Assembly: GCF_949152215.1 (NCBI RefSeq)
Contig: NZ_OX424407.1
Coordinates: 248,001-312,000, forward strand
DNA from: Lancefieldella sp. Marseille-Q7238
GTDB lineage: Bacteria; Actinomycetota; Coriobacteriia; Coriobacteriales; Atopobiaceae
Direction: 5' to 3'
DNA: 64,000 nucleotides
Shown here: positions 1 through 9,339 of the stretch, in pieces
Layout of the letters: each line of letters opens with the position of its first letter
Numbering within the stretch: the stretch's first letter is position 1
The notes under the pieces: model-generated
Database searches by the model: none
What the model saw: the letters and a program-made list of their open reading frames with translations, nothing else
What the model was told of the DNA's origin: nothing
Program-made: the position numbers and the translations under genes

Positions 1-1
1 C

Positions 2-838
2 CCTGATGACTTCATCAGCCGTATCTACTATATGGATCGCACCAGCAAAAAACAGGCTGATTCAATCGATCAGGTCAAAACGCTTGGCGATCAGCTTACC
101 CAACAGAAAAATGAGCTGGAAGCGCAGCAAGCTCAGCTGCAAGAGCAGATTCAGGCTATGAAGACGCAGGCTGACGATGTAAAAGCTCAAATCGCAGAGG
201 CGAAGTCCTATTACGATTCCCTTGACGCTGAAGTTAAGAAGCAGCTTGCAGAGCAGGCTGCGGCGGAAAGCAACAAAAACAGCAACGTCAACGCGGCTAT
301 CAATTACGCAACCAACGACAGTCCCTCAGCGCCAGCTGATACGAATACGGATAACAACGGCGCCAATAACGCGTCCAACAATAACAACGGGTCAAATGAC
401 ACCCCTTCGAACAATTCAAACAATAACAATGGTGGCAATTCCTCCGATGGCGGCGGCTCAAATAACGGCGGCAGCGGAAGTCCTTATCCGTGCGGCGGCG
501 TAGGATCTGCCTATTCCTGCCTCGGCTGGCCGTATGTCTGGGGAGGCGCAAGCCCAAGACAGGGTGGTTTTGACTGCGGTGGCCTTGTGTACTACTGCTT
601 CCTCGGTTATCGCAACGGCACCGCCGGTACTATCGGCCGTAACATCAAAGCCGCCGGCAACTGGAAGGACTCAATGGATCAGCTCTCGTACGGCGATTGC
701 GTCTTTACTCGCGCCGGCTACGAGCACATCGGCATCTACATCGGTAACGGTCAGATGATTCATGCCGCCAACGAAGCCTTGGGTGTTTGTATCGGATCTG
801 TCTGGGCGTTTTACGGCGGAGGACCTTTCAGCGGCTAA
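2..838 (+). CDS. NlpC/P60 family peptidoglycan endopeptidase, 5' end outside window
   Basis: Secreted-type cell-wall hydrolase expected to cut peptide stems of peptidoglycan. The frame is open to the left edge of the window, so the N-terminus (probably with a signal peptide) is missing; the Met at base 32 is internal. Visible parts in order are a Gln/Glu/Ala-rich coiled coil, a low-complexity Asn/Ser/Gly/Thr linker, and a C-terminal NlpC/P60 domain. The catalytic Cys lies in FDCGGLVYYC (about residue 182 counted from base 32) and the His in YEHIGIYIGN. The arrangement of coiled coil, linker and NlpC/P60 is that of actinobacterial and Firmicutes division or septum hydrolases (RipA/PcsB-like architecture). 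A strong terminator follows. Family is certain; the exact role is inferred. Confidence 0.9.
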   Translation, partial: PDDFISRIYYMDRTSKKQADSIDQVKTLGDQLTQQKNELEAQQAQLQEQIQAMKTQADDVKAQIAEAKSYYDSLDAEVKKQLAEQAAAESNKNSNVNAAINYATNDSPSAPADTNTDNNGANNASNNNNGSNDTPSNNSNNNNGGNSSDGGGSNNGGSGSPYPCGGVGSAYSCLGWPYVWGGASPRQGGFDCGGLVYYCFLGYRNGTAGTIGRNIKAAGNWKDSMDQLSYGDCVFTRAGYEHIGIYIGNGQMIHAANEALGVCIGSVWAFYGGGPFSG

Positions 839-920
839 GGTTGAGTCCTGTTCCCACAGACTACCGAGCCGCATCAGGCTAGCAAGTCTCATCCAACAGG
901 CTTCATTTTTGAACCATAAG

Positions 921-963
921 CACGTAAAGCGTACAATAGCAAGGTATGCTTTACGTGTTTTTT
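921..963 (+). terminator. Rho-independent terminator after the NlpC/P60 gene
   Basis: Arms CACGTAAAGCGTAC (921-934) and GTATGCTTTACGTG (944-957) pair over 14 positions with one mismatch or wobble, around a 9-base loop, and are followed by six T. It ends transcription before the ClC gene, which begins 23 bases later. Confidence 0.9.
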
Positions 964-985
964 ATGACGGAGAGGGGAGAAGACA

Positions 986-2620
986 ATGGCGCTTGATAAG
1001 GCGGGCGACAACAGCGTAGTTGGACGTCACTTTTCCCGCCGTTTTCAAGTTGCTCTTGTCGGCGAAGGCGCGCTTGTGGGGCTGCTCGGCGGGGGAGTCG
1101 TGACGCTCTACCGACTGTCCCTTTCGTACGCAGAGCAAGAAATGCGCGCTATAACAGAGACTATTGCAAACAACGCGCTTTTTATCGCCCTTTGGTTCGT
1201 CCTCCTTATTGTTCTGACGCTGAGCGTAGGCAGACTTATGCGCTGGGAGCCGCTCACGTCAGGATCCGGCATTCCGCAGACAAATGCCGAGGTCATAGGC
1301 CGTATCGATGCTCCGTGGCATCGTGTTCTTCCGGTAAAATTCCTCGAAGGCGTCCTGGTTGCCTTCGGCGGGCTTTCCATGGGCCGAGAAGGTCCATCAG
1401 TGCAGCTTGGCGGCATGTCAGGCAAGGCGATTTCCAAGTTGCTGCATCTCAGAAGGGGAGAAGAACGCCTTCTGGTAACCTGTGGCGCCGCGGCGGGCAT
1501 GTCAGCCGCCTTTCACGCGCCGCTTACCGGAACGCTCTTTGCCGTTGAAGAGATTCAAAAGGAGTTTCACGCGCCGCTCATCATCTCCGCAATGACCTCA
1601 TCGGTCGTGGCGGATTTTCTCGTTTCCAACGTACTTGGCATGAAGCCTGTTTTGAAGCTTGACTACGTGCAGCCGCTGCCGCACATTGACTATGCCTTCG
1701 TGCTCTTCGTAGGCATCCTCTGCGGCGTGTTAGGCGCGCTGCACAACCGCGGCATGTTCACTCTTCAAAACGCTTACGCCAACATCAAAACTCACATACC
1801 GTATACCCGCCTCATCATTCCCTTTATGATCGCGGGAATCGTCGCGTTTACCGCGCCTGACTTGTTGTGCGGCGGCGACGCTATTATCGAGAAGATCAAA
1901 GAGCCTGCCACCCTTACGGAGCTGGGCGTTCTCGCGCTTTTGGTGGGGAAGTACGCTTTTACCTCCATCTGCTTCAGTGCCGGCACCCCGGGCGGAACGC
2001 TTTTTCCACTGGTTGTTATGGGAACACTTGTGGGTACCCTTATAGGACTTTGCGCTTCGCACATCTTTGGTATTCCCATGGCATATGTGCCAAACTTTGT
2101 GGCCATGGGTGTCGTTGGTATCTTTGCCAGCGTTGTACGGGCTCCGGTAACGGCCGTTGTTCTCGTCTTTGAGCTCACCGGCTCTCTTGAAGCGCTTGTC
2201 GCTATGACGGCCGTTTCTGTCATTTCGTATACGGTTGCTAACGTAATGCGGATTGACCCGTTCTATGACCACTTGCTCGCACAGTTTTTAGGCGTCACGT
2301 CAGATCATCCTGCCATTGGCGGTCGCACCGATGGAGAGAAGATTCTCAAAGAATACACTCTTGGCGCGGGAAGCCGTATCGAAGGTATGTGCATCAAAGA
2401 GGTTCCATGGCCCGACAAGGTACGCGTTGTCACCATCGAGCGCGCTGGCAGTGAATTCATTCCAACCGGTAGCACACGTCTGCAAGCCTTCGATTCAATT
2501 CTGGTTATTTTGGACGAAGTGTACGAAGATGACGCTGACTTGAAACTCACGCTTATGACACGCGCCGCATCGGACTTACTTGACCGTCATCCAAGCAGCC
2601 GACCATACGCAAAAAAGTAA
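986..2620 (+). CDS. ClC-family chloride transporter with C-terminal TrkA-C domain
   Basis: Integral membrane anion transporter of the ClC family, 544 residues. The selectivity motifs are present: GSGIPQ, the gating-glutamate motif GREGPSVQ, and GGTLFP. A glutamate in FAVEEIQKEF sits where the proton-pathway glutamate of E. coli ClcA lies, so H+/Cl- exchange is more likely than a pure channel (inference). About ten hydrophobic stretches are followed, from about residue 450, by a cytosolic domain that looks like TrkA-C/RCK-C (binding of a small ligand is typical). The start is placed at the ATG at 986 because a purine-rich GGAGAGGGGAG lies just upstream. It appears monocistronic. Confidence 0.9.
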   Translation: MALDKAGDNSVVGRHFSRRFQVALVGEGALVGLLGGGVVTLYRLSLSYAEQEMRAITETIANNALFIALWFVLLIVLTLSVGRLMRWEPLTSGSGIPQTNAEVIGRIDAPWHRVLPVKFLEGVLVAFGGLSMGREGPSVQLGGMSGKAISKLLHLRRGEERLLVTCGAAAGMSAAFHAPLTGTLFAVEEIQKEFHAPLIISAMTSSVVADFLVSNVLGMKPVLKLDYVQPLPHIDYAFVLFVGILCGVLGALHNRGMFTLQNAYANIKTHIPYTRLIIPFMIAGIVAFTAPDLLCGGDAIIEKIKEPATLTELGVLALLVGKYAFTSICFSAGTPGGTLFPLVVMGTLVGTLIGLCASHIFGIPMAYVPNFVAMGVVGIFASVVRAPVTAVVLVFELTGSLEALVAMTAVSVISYTVANVMRIDPFYDHLLAQFLGVTSDHPAIGGRTDGEKILKEYTLGAGSRIEGMCIKEVPWPDKVRVVTIERAGSEFIPTGSTRLQAFDSILVILDEVYEDDADLKLTLMTRAASDLLDRHPSSRPYAKK

Positions 2621-3308
2621 AACGCGCGCGAGTGGCATACGAAGACCTCTGGATACCGCGGAGAAGGCGAGCGCGCATTCTGATGGCTTGTGTCTCGGTT
2701 TCCGGTGCTTGGTTCTTCTCACATCTACTTTACATAATATTGATTATCAGACTTTTATAGAAACATACAGAGGATTCGATACATGACTTTACCATGACTC
2801 TTCTCAAGCGTTTTGGAAGCATCAAAAACGAGGCTCTGAGAGCCATTTTAAGCGATTAGAATCTACCTACTTGAGTAAATACTCATAGTCGTTTAGTAGT
2901 CACATAGTTTGTTCTCTAGAAATCTGTTCTTTTCCATGTTCGCCTCTGTGGCTTTGGTTTCTACATACGCGTCATAGAACGAACTCAAAATCAATATCGT
3001 CTGCCCATCCGGTGTTCAAAGAATCCTAAAGACTATACTGCGCTTAGCTTCGTCCGGCTCATGACTTTTAGTCAAGGCGTTGTTGAGTTGAGGCTCACTC
3101 AGTTTCTTTGCCGCCTCAACCTTCTTGCTTATCTGCATCATAAAAAATTCGATAGACTTTTGTATCGCGCGGCGCGAACGTGTTTAATCTCAGACCTTCG
3201 ACTCCCCTGCTTATAAAACAAGCAATCTACCTGCGGAAATATGATATATCCGCAGGTAGATATAGTTGTTTGCAAAGAAATATTGTGCGACACGGGCGCC
3301 GTCAGCGC
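2621..3308. other. 688-base gap without a supportable gene
   Basis: I see no convincing gene between the ClC gene and trxB. A weak hairpin GGCTC-TGA-GAGCC followed by ATTTTA (2832-2850) may end ClC transcription, and TGAGTA-AA-TACTCA (2873-2886) is a small inverted repeat. A short minus-strand frame ending near 3030 reads as a Lys/Glu-rich peptide of about 41 residues from a double Met; it has no clear ribosome site and is more likely a decayed gene end. The base composition is more AT-rich than the flanks. Confidence 0.5.
3225..3261 (-). terminator. Hairpin downstream of trxB, probable terminator
   Basis: Perfect 13-base arms, ATCTACCTGCGGA (3225-3237) and its complement (3249-3261), lie 48 bases beyond the trxB stop. 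On the minus strand the following bases are only moderately T-rich (TTGCTTGTTTT), so the terminator call is likely but not ideal. Confidence 0.65.
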
Positions 3309-4259
3309 TTAGCCATCGACGGCCTGTCCCAGATACAGAGCAGCAGACGCCGCCGCTACCGCTCCATCGGCCGCCGCGGTAATGACCTGGCGCAGAGGCT
3401 TCTCATTCAAGTCTCCCGCCGTAAAGAGGCCGGGCGTCTTGGTTGCCATGGTCGGATTGGCTACCACATAGCCCTGCGGCGTCAGATCCGCAAGCCCCTT
3501 GAGGAGCTCGGTTGAAGGCACGCGTCCCACAAGAACAAAAATGCCGAACGAACCCTCTTCGTAGGTCTCCGTATGCTCTTCGCCCGTCTCATTGTTGCGG
3601 AAGGTCACGGAATTCAAAAGATCGTTACCGTCGACCTTGGTAATAGTCGTCAAGTAGCGTATATCGGTTTTAGGATGCGCTTCGAACTGCTCAATAGCGT
3701 ATTTTGCTGCCCGCAGGTGATCTTTGCGGACAACAAGCGTGACCTTCTCGGCAAACCGAGCCAAAAACAGCGACTCTTCAACCGCCGTATTGCCTCCGCC
3801 TATAACAAAAACGTGCTTGCCTCGATAAAACATTCCGTCGCAGGTAGCGCAATATGAAACACCATGTCCGGTAAAGCGTTCTTCTCCTTCGAAACCGGCA
3901 TGGCGAGGCGTTGCGCCTCCGGAAACGATAACTGCGCGAGTCTCATACGTCGCGTCAGGAGTCGTGACTTCAAACAGTCCCGTAACCTCATCGCGCTTGA
4001 GCGATGTCACGTTGCCCAATGTCACCTGAGCGCCAAGATCTTCAGCCTGCTTTTGCATACTGTCAGCGATGGTAAAGCCATCGGTATGCGGCATACCCGG
4101 ATAATTATCAATCTCAGTTGTCAGGATTGTCTGGCCTCCCACGGCTTCTTTCTCAAGAACGACCGTGTCGAGAAGGGCGCGGGTGGCATAAATTCCCGCG
4201 GAAAGGCCGGCGGGTCCGGCGCCGACAATAACAAGATCCTTGCGTATTACATCCGCCAT
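3309..4259 (-). CDS. trxB: Thioredoxin reductase (NADPH, FAD)
   Basis: Cytosolic flavoprotein that passes electrons from NADPH to thioredoxin; 316 residues, normal for the low-molecular-weight family. Seen in order: FAD-binding GAGPAGLSAGIYATRA near the N-terminus, redox-active CATCDG in the middle, NADPH-binding GGGNTAVEES next to it, and the C-terminal FAD motif FTAGDLNEKPLRQVITAAADG. A longer frame begins at 4295, but I chose the ATG at 4259 because GGAG lies 7 bases upstream and the FAD motif then falls at the usual distance. It stands alone, with the terminator hairpin downstream; no thioredoxin gene is adjacent. Confidence 0.95.
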   Translation of the reverse strand: MADVIRKDLVIVGAGPAGLSAGIYATRALLDTVVLEKEAVGGQTILTTEIDNYPGMPHTDGFTIADSMQKQAEDLGAQVTLGNVTSLKRDEVTGLFEVTTPDATYETRAVIVSGGATPRHAGFEGEERFTGHGVSYCATCDGMFYRGKHVFVIGGGNTAVEESLFLARFAEKVTLVVRKDHLRAAKYAIEQFEAHPKTDIRYLTTITKVDGNDLLNSVTFRNNETGEEHTETYEEGSFGIFVLVGRVPSTELLKGLADLTPQGYVVANPTMATKTPGLFTAGDLNEKPLRQVITAAADGAVAAASAALYLGQAVDG

Positions 4260-4408
4260 AATTGGCTCCAATCTCGTATCATTTACACAATGCACATATA
4301 CCCAACTCCCCTGCCTTCAACGTCATAATCAGAAAGTATGAATAGATTGTGTACAATTTATTTGTCGCGGCATAGGAACTGTTGCGATGCGCAAAGTTTT
4401 GCGGCATG

Positions 4409-4436
4409 AAAAAAGCCGAGACGCATGCCCCGGCTT
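4409..4436 (-). terminator. Terminator of the rpsP-to-glyS gene series
   Basis: On the minus strand a hairpin with arms AAGCCGGGG and CTCGGCTT (around GCATGCGT) runs into a T-stretch (4409-4414). It lies about 90 bases after the stop of the half regulatory protein at 4524 and is a good intrinsic terminator. Confidence 0.8.
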
Positions 4437-4523
4437 CTCCAAATCATTTACATGAAATTATGATAGCCGCCTCCGTCATTTTATATACGGTTGCTAACTC
4501 AGACGGTCTAATTCAGGCGGTTT

Positions 4524-4922
4524 TTACTTCTTGATGTCTCCGTTAAAGGTTGCGCCGATTGCCCGGCTTGGCTCCTCGCCCGTCAGCGTTGACAAGATGG
4601 TGACCGAAGGTCCCAGCAGGTCAATGGAGGGAATCTTACGGACGTCAAGCTCATGGCGAATCTCACGGCGAAGCGCCGCGTCAGCGAAGGTGTGGAAGAC
4701 GGCGCGGGGACGCTTGCCGTCATCGCGACCGTCAAAATACTCGCGCATCTGCTCAACGTTCTTTACGTTAGGAACGCGGATAACATCTATCTCAAGGCCG
4801 TCAAACTGAGCCGCGGCCGCGCGAACAACCGCGATGCCAGTGTCGCCACGAGCATCGGACATGACATAGAGAATAGGAACGCCCGTATCGAAAATATCAT
4901 TGTCAAGATCGAGAGGCACCAT
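4524..4922 (-). CDS. Stand-alone N-terminal half of PEP synthetase/PPDK regulatory protein (DUF299)
   Basis: 132 residues that resemble only the N-terminal half of the kinase/pyrophosphorylase that controls PEP synthase or pyruvate phosphate dikinase: the opening YVMSDARGDTG matches the family's YVVSDSxGETA, followed by VVRAAAAQF, an IPSIDLLGP segment like the family's YDIIGP, and then a stop. The usual second half (a P-loop kinase domain; full family length about 270) is absent, and the bases downstream hold no continuation before the terminator. ATG at 4922 has AAAGGA upstream. In many Firmicutes glyQ-glyS is followed by the full-length gene (for example yqfL), so this is the ancestral position with a truncated product. 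What the half domain does is unknown; kinase activity is not expected. Confidence 0.7.
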   Translation of the reverse strand: MVPLDLDNDIFDTGVPILYVMSDARGDTGIAVVRAAAAQFDGLEIDVIRVPNVKNVEQMREYFDGRDDGKRPRAVFHTFADAALRREIRHELDVRKIPSIDLLGPSVTILSTLTGEEPSRAIGATFNGDIKK

Positions 4923-4984
4923 TGTACATCCTTTCAGTAGGAAGTTACTGATAGTGTTTCTACCACAACTCCTTACAGATTACT

Positions 4985-7075
4985 CTACTTTTTATGCGAA
5001 AGTGCGCCAATATCGGCGACATGTTCGAATACCTGCGTAAACCTGTTCAAAAGACGGAGACGATTTCCGCGAACGGTAGCATCTTCGTCCATGACGAGCA
5101 CTTCGTCAAAGAAACGATCAATTGGCTCACGGAGTTTTCCAAGACAAACCGCCGCTCTCTCAAAGTTCTTGTCCTCAAGCGCTTCCGCGACGTTCTTCTC
5201 ACCCTCCTTGCAGGCAGCAAGAAGAGCCTCTTCAGGAGCGGTCAGCATGGTTTCGTCAACATCGGTGCCAAGCGACATGTCGCCCAGCTTAGCCGCACGA
5301 TTGTAGGCAACCGCAAGGTTTTCGAAGTTCTCGGGATCGTGAGCGCGGGCTTCATCCAGGGAACGGGCGCGCAGCAGGAACTCTTCGGGATCTATGACAC
5401 CGATATGCGCGATGGCATCGATAGCGTCCTGCGAGATCTTCTCGTCACGTCCCATGGTTACCAGGCGTCCGAGGAAATACGCCTCAACGTCCGCCTGAAC
5501 GCTCTGCGCGTCAAAGTGCAAGCCCTGGCGCGCGTACAGCTCAAGCGAGCAGCGAATGAAATTCTTCAGATGCACCTGGGGCATCGTGCGGAGAAGCGCG
5601 ATGACGCCAATGGCGGCGCGGCGGACGGCGTAAGGATCGGAAGAGCCGGTCGGAGGCTCGTTGATAGCGAAAAGACCGCAGATGGTATCAAGCTTGTCAG
5701 CCGCGGCCACATAGCGGCCAATCTTGCCGGAAGGAAGCGCGTCGCCGGCAAAGCGCGGACGATACTGCTCGCGAATGGCGTCTGCGACTTCCGAATCCTC
5801 ACCGGCGGCCTGCGCGTAGTAGCCGCCCATGACGCCTTGCTGGCTGGTAAACTCCACCACAGCCTGGCTGACCAAATCGGCCTTGGACAGGTGAGCGGCG
5901 CGACGGGCAAGCTCAACGGCGCGGTTGTCACCGGAGTCCACTTCAGCGAGGGCGGCGGCTATTTTCTCTATACGCCCAACTTTCTGAAGGACTGTGCCAA
6001 GTTTCTCTTGGAAGACCACGTCAGACAGGCGCTCTGCAAACTCGTCAAGCGGACGCTTAAGATCTTCGTCAAAGAAGAATTTAGCGTCGTCCAAACGGGC
6101 GCGAACCACGCGCTCGTTGCCGTCAATCACCCGCTCGGCGCAGGCGGAATCGGCGTTGGAAACGATGATGAATGAGCGTGTAAGCTGGCCGTCCGCATCA
6201 TATATGGGAAAATAGCGCTGGTTTGAAAGCATTGACTCGGTAATGATTTCGTGCGGTACCTTGAGGAACTCCTCGTCAAAGGTTCCCACAAGTACGCTCG
6301 GCCATTCGGTCAGATTGATAACCTCATCAAAAACGGTTTTCGGCGCGTCAACATGGGAGCCTGGGCGCTCCGCTTCCACGCGCGCGATGCCCTCAAGAAT
6401 CACCTCGCGGCGGCGCTCCGCTGACAGTACACAGGCGTCCTCAAGAACCTGCTCGTAAACGGAAGAATCTTCAACGACATATGGGCCAGGACCCAGCACG
6501 CGGTGGCCTCTCGTAGTATTTGAACTGACGACATCGGCGTAGCGCACCGGTACGACTTCACTGCCGAGAAGAGCGCAGATCCAGCGAATAGGACGGACAA
6601 AACGCTCGTGCGTAGAGCCCCAACGCTGACTGCGAGGCCAGTCAAGAGCGGCAATCGTATGTTCTGACAACTCGGAAAGAATCTTCAGCGCAGAAACGCT
6701 GGGAATTGTGCGCTCAGCGAATACGTATTCATGGCCATCAGCGTCAACACGGCGCGCGAGCTTGGAAACCTCAATCCCCGCCTTACGCGCAAAGCCCTCA
6801 GCCGCCTTAGTGGGCATACCAGCAGCGTCAAAGGCAATCTCGCATTTAGGTCCGCGCATGACCTCATTGATCTCATCGGTCGCAAGCGCGACGTCCTTGA
6901 CGCAGGCGGCCAGACGGCGCGGAGTTGAAATGACACGCACCTCACCGTGGGCGAGACCAGCTTCGTCAAGACCTGCGCTGACAAGCTTTTTGTACTGCAC
7001 GATAGCCTTGAGCAGAGGGGCGGACGGCATCTCTTCAGTGCCTATTTCAAGCAGAAAGTCTTTAGTAGCTGCCAT
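4985..7075 (-). CDS. glyS: Glycyl-tRNA synthetase beta subunit
   Basis: 696-residue beta chain of the alpha2beta2 glycyl-tRNA synthetase, which with GlyQ charges tRNA-Gly. The N-terminal FLLEIGTEEMPSAPL and the following RRLAACVKDVA are diagnostic of GlyS; EWPSVLVGTFDEEFLKVPHE and FADRxxxxGxIGR-like stretches (here YVAAADKLDTICGLFA) are the HD-like and tRNA-binding parts, and the C-terminus is the anticodon-binding (DALR-type) domain. Its start overlaps the glyQ stop as ATGA, indicating translational coupling. Full length. Confidence 0.96.
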   Translation of the reverse strand: MAATKDFLLEIGTEEMPSAPLLKAIVQYKKLVSAGLDEAGLAHGEVRVISTPRRLAACVKDVALATDEINEVMRGPKCEIAFDAAGMPTKAAEGFARKAGIEVSKLARRVDADGHEYVFAERTIPSVSALKILSELSEHTIAALDWPRSQRWGSTHERFVRPIRWICALLGSEVVPVRYADVVSSNTTRGHRVLGPGPYVVEDSSVYEQVLEDACVLSAERRREVILEGIARVEAERPGSHVDAPKTVFDEVINLTEWPSVLVGTFDEEFLKVPHEIITESMLSNQRYFPIYDADGQLTRSFIIVSNADSACAERVIDGNERVVRARLDDAKFFFDEDLKRPLDEFAERLSDVVFQEKLGTVLQKVGRIEKIAAALAEVDSGDNRAVELARRAAHLSKADLVSQAVVEFTSQQGVMGGYYAQAAGEDSEVADAIREQYRPRFAGDALPSGKIGRYVAAADKLDTICGLFAINEPPTGSSDPYAVRRAAIGVIALLRTMPQVHLKNFIRCSLELYARQGLHFDAQSVQADVEAYFLGRLVTMGRDEKISQDAIDAIAHIGVIDPEEFLLRARSLDEARAHDPENFENLAVAYNRAAKLGDMSLGTDVDETMLTAPEEALLAACKEGEKNVAEALEDKNFERAAVCLGKLREPIDRFFDEVLVMDEDATVRGNRLRLLNRFTQVFEHVADIGALSHKK

Positions 7076-7986
7076 CAGGCCACCTCCTTCGTGTTGTGCC
7101 GATCATCGTTTTGATCAGCCACCTCTTCCAGATATGACTCGCAGCACGCTTTGGCGATGGTGCGCACGCGAAGAATGTAGTTGGCGCGCTCCACAGCAGA
7201 AAGAGCGCCGCGGGAATCAAGCAGATTAAAGGCGTGGGAGCACTTCATGACGCAGTCATAGGCAGGCAGTGGAAGTTTGCGTTCAAGACAAGCGTGGCAC
7301 TCCGCCTCGTATTCATCGAACTTCTCGCGCATGAGTTCCACGTTGGCAACCTCAAAGTTATAGGTTGAAAATTCACGCTCGTTCTCCAGAAAGACCTCAC
7401 CGTATGTCATTGGCGTTCCGTCGGGAAGATAGCTCCAGACAAGATCGTAAACGGAGTCAACGCCCTGGGCGTACATGGCGATGCGCTCAAGACCATAGGT
7501 AATCTCAACGGGCACTGGATCGACTTCAATGCCTCCGACCTGCTGGAAATAGGTGAACTGCGTGACCTCCATGCCGTTCAGCCAAACTTCCCATCCAAGG
7601 CCCCACGCGCCAAGCGTTGGACTCTCCCAGTCGTCCTCTACAAAGCGCACGTCATGGTCTTTCGGGTCAAGGCCGATAGCCGCAAGGGATCCAAGATACA
7701 AATCCTGCGAGTCTTCCGGTGACGGTTTGATGAGCACCTGGAACTGATAGTAGTGCTGCAGTCGGTTGGGATTCTCGCCATAACGTCCATCGGCCGGACG
7801 GCGACATGGCTGCGGATAGCAGGTACGCCACGCGTCAGGTCCCAGCGAGCGAAGAATCGTGGCGGTGTGGAAGGTGCCGGCACCGACTTCAGAATCGTAG
7901 GGCTGCATGACGGTGCAGCCTTTGTCTGCCCAATAATGTTCCAGCGCCAAAATCATATCCTGGAATGTAAGCGGCGTAGTACTCAT
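7075..7986 (-). CDS. glyQ: Glycyl-tRNA synthetase alpha subunit
   Basis: 303-residue catalytic alpha chain of two-chain glycyl-tRNA synthetase. Characteristic blocks are [41 protein letters not shown] at the N-terminus (class II motif region), [23 protein letters not shown] and the [32 protein letters not shown] signature. It follows lepB by 26 bases on the same strand and overlaps glyS by one base, so it is probably co-transcribed with the rpsP operon; there is no room for, and no trace of, a T-box leader. Confidence 0.97.
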   Translation of the reverse strand: MSTTPLTFQDMILALEHYWADKGCTVMQPYDSEVGAGTFHTATILRSLGPDAWRTCYPQPCRRPADGRYGENPNRLQHYYQFQVLIKPSPEDSQDLYLGSLAAIGLDPKDHDVRFVEDDWESPTLGAWGLGWEVWLNGMEVTQFTYFQQVGGIEVDPVPVEITYGLERIAMYAQGVDSVYDLVWSYLPDGTPMTYGEVFLENEREFSTYNFEVANVELMREKFDEYEAECHACLERKLPLPAYDCVMKCSHAFNLLDSRGALSAVERANYILRVRTIAKACCESYLEEVADQNDDRHNTKEVA

Positions 7987-8012
7987 ATCCGTCTTTCTCT
8001 TAGGTCCGGGCG

Positions 8013-8573
8013 CTAAAGGCCTCGGGCATGGTTGAACGGCCAGAAGATAAACAGTGTCTTGGTAGTGATAGTTTCAAGAGGAACGGGCCCGAAGAATCGC
8101 GAATCAAGCGAATTGGTCCGGTTGTCCCCCATGACAAAAACGCATCCGTCAGGAACAGTATAGGGATAGTCGGTAATACGCGCGCCCGGCTGATCCGCCA
8201 GAGAATTGCTTGGCTTGCCTTCCGTATACGGCTCGTCGAGCTTCTCCCCATCAACGTACACCGCGCCGTCACGCAAATCAACCGTTTGACCTGCCGTTGC
8301 GATGACACGTTTGACCAGCATCGTATCTTTTTTGATTGGGCTGTAGAAGGTAACGACATCGCCGCGCTTCGGCGGGTCAAAATGGAGGGTGATTTTCTCC
8401 CCTACTAAAAGATCCCCTTCTTGAATGGTGTCAAGCATTGAACCGGTTGGCACGGTGAAAACGTCAAACACGAAGAACCGCAAAAGTATGGTAATCACGA
8501 TGGCTGTAAGGATAATCCAGACGTAGTCGAGCAGCGCGTTGCTGTTGCGAATTGGCTTATCAGCGTTACTCAT
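8013..8573 (-). CDS. lepB: Signal peptidase I
   Basis: Membrane serine protease that removes signal peptides from exported proteins. One N-terminal membrane segment ([20 protein letters not shown]) precedes the catalytic Ser in PTGSML and the Lys general base in [11 protein letters not shown]; the [14 protein letters not shown] box is near the C-terminus. 186 residues, typical for Gram-positive SPase I. The reading frame extends up to 8645, but ATG at 8573 is chosen: GGGGAG lies 8 bases upstream, and the start overlaps the trmD stop by 8 bases, giving translational coupling. Confidence 0.95.
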   Translation of the reverse strand: MSNADKPIRNSNALLDYVWIILTAIVITILLRFFVFDVFTVPTGSMLDTIQEGDLLVGEKITLHFDPPKRGDVVTFYSPIKKDTMLVKRVIATAGQTVDLRDGAVYVDGEKLDEPYTEGKPSNSLADQPGARITDYPYTVPDGCVFVMGDNRTNSLDSRFFGPVPLETITTKTLFIFWPFNHARGL

Positions 8574-9339
8574 CTGCTGCGTCTCCCCTCTGTACGTCCT
8601 GCTTACATTCACGCGCCTGGATTTCTTCAACAAATGCCCGCTCATCGTCGCTCAATGGGACTGTGGCGAGAAGATCCGGCCTCCAGCGGGCAGTACGCTC
8701 AAGAGCGGAGGCGCGCCTCCAACGATCAACAGCGCCGTGATCGCCTGAAAGGAGAACGGAAGGCACGAGACGCCCCTCGTAATCAGCCGGCCGTGTGTAT
8801 TGAGCATACTCCAAAAGCCCCTCAGAAAAGGACTCGTCTTGCGAGCTCATCTCGTCTCCTAAAGCCCCCGGAAGCAGCCGCGTCACCGAATCGATGACCG
8901 TAAGCGCCGCCAATTCTCCGCCGGTAAGCACGTAATCGCCGAGTGAAATAACTTCATCGGCAAGCTCAAAACAGCGCTCATCCATTCCCTCGTAGCGACC
9001 GCACACAAAGAGCAGGTGCTCTTGGGCGGACAAGCGCTCAGCTGTCTTTTGACAATACGGAGCTCCAGCCGGAGAGAAGAACACCACATGAACATGGTCG
9101 GTTGCACGCGAGGTAAGATCGCGCACCGCTTCAAAAATAGGTGCCGGTTTCATCAGCATGCCTTGGCCGCCGCCAAATGGCGCGTCGTCTACGCTGTGAT
9201 GGCGATCGTATGTCCAGTCGCGCAGGTCATAGGCGTGAAATTCAAAAATATGAGCTTTTTGAGCGCGGCCCATGATGGACGCGTTGAGGTACGGAGCAAA
9301 AACTTCAGGGAATACCGAAAGCGTATCAAAGCGCATCAT
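8566..9339 (-). CDS. trmD: tRNA (guanine-37-N1)-methyltransferase
   Basis: SPOUT-class enzyme that makes m1G37 next to the anticodon and so protects the reading frame. 257 residues. Seen: N-terminal MRFDTLSVFPEVF, the GGGQGMLMKPAP loop, the trefoil-knot motifs FFSPAGAP and CGRYEGMDERC, and EVISLGDYVLTGGELAA. It sits in the standard rpsP-khpA-rimM-trmD order and overlaps rimM by four bases (ATGA) and lepB by eight. Confidence 0.97.
   Translation of the reverse strand: MMRFDTLSVFPEVFAPYLNASIMGRAQKAHIFEFHAYDLRDWTYDRHHSVDDAPFGGGQGMLMKPAPIFEAVRDLTSRATDHVHVVFFSPAGAPYCQKTAERLSAQEHLLFVCGRYEGMDERCFELADEVISLGDYVLTGGELAALTVIDSVTRLLPGALGDEMSSQDESFSEGLLEYAQYTRPADYEGRLVPSVLLSGDHGAVDRWRRASALERTARWRPDLLATVPLSDDERAFVEEIQARECKQDVQRGDAADE

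Noticed and set aside
4994-6175. 393-codon plus-strand frame opposite glyS
   Set aside because: Complementary shadow of a well-conserved gene; no family resemblance and no ribosome site.
7987-8012. T-box riboswitch before glyQ
   Set aside because: Only 26 bases separate lepB and glyQ, too short for a T-box.
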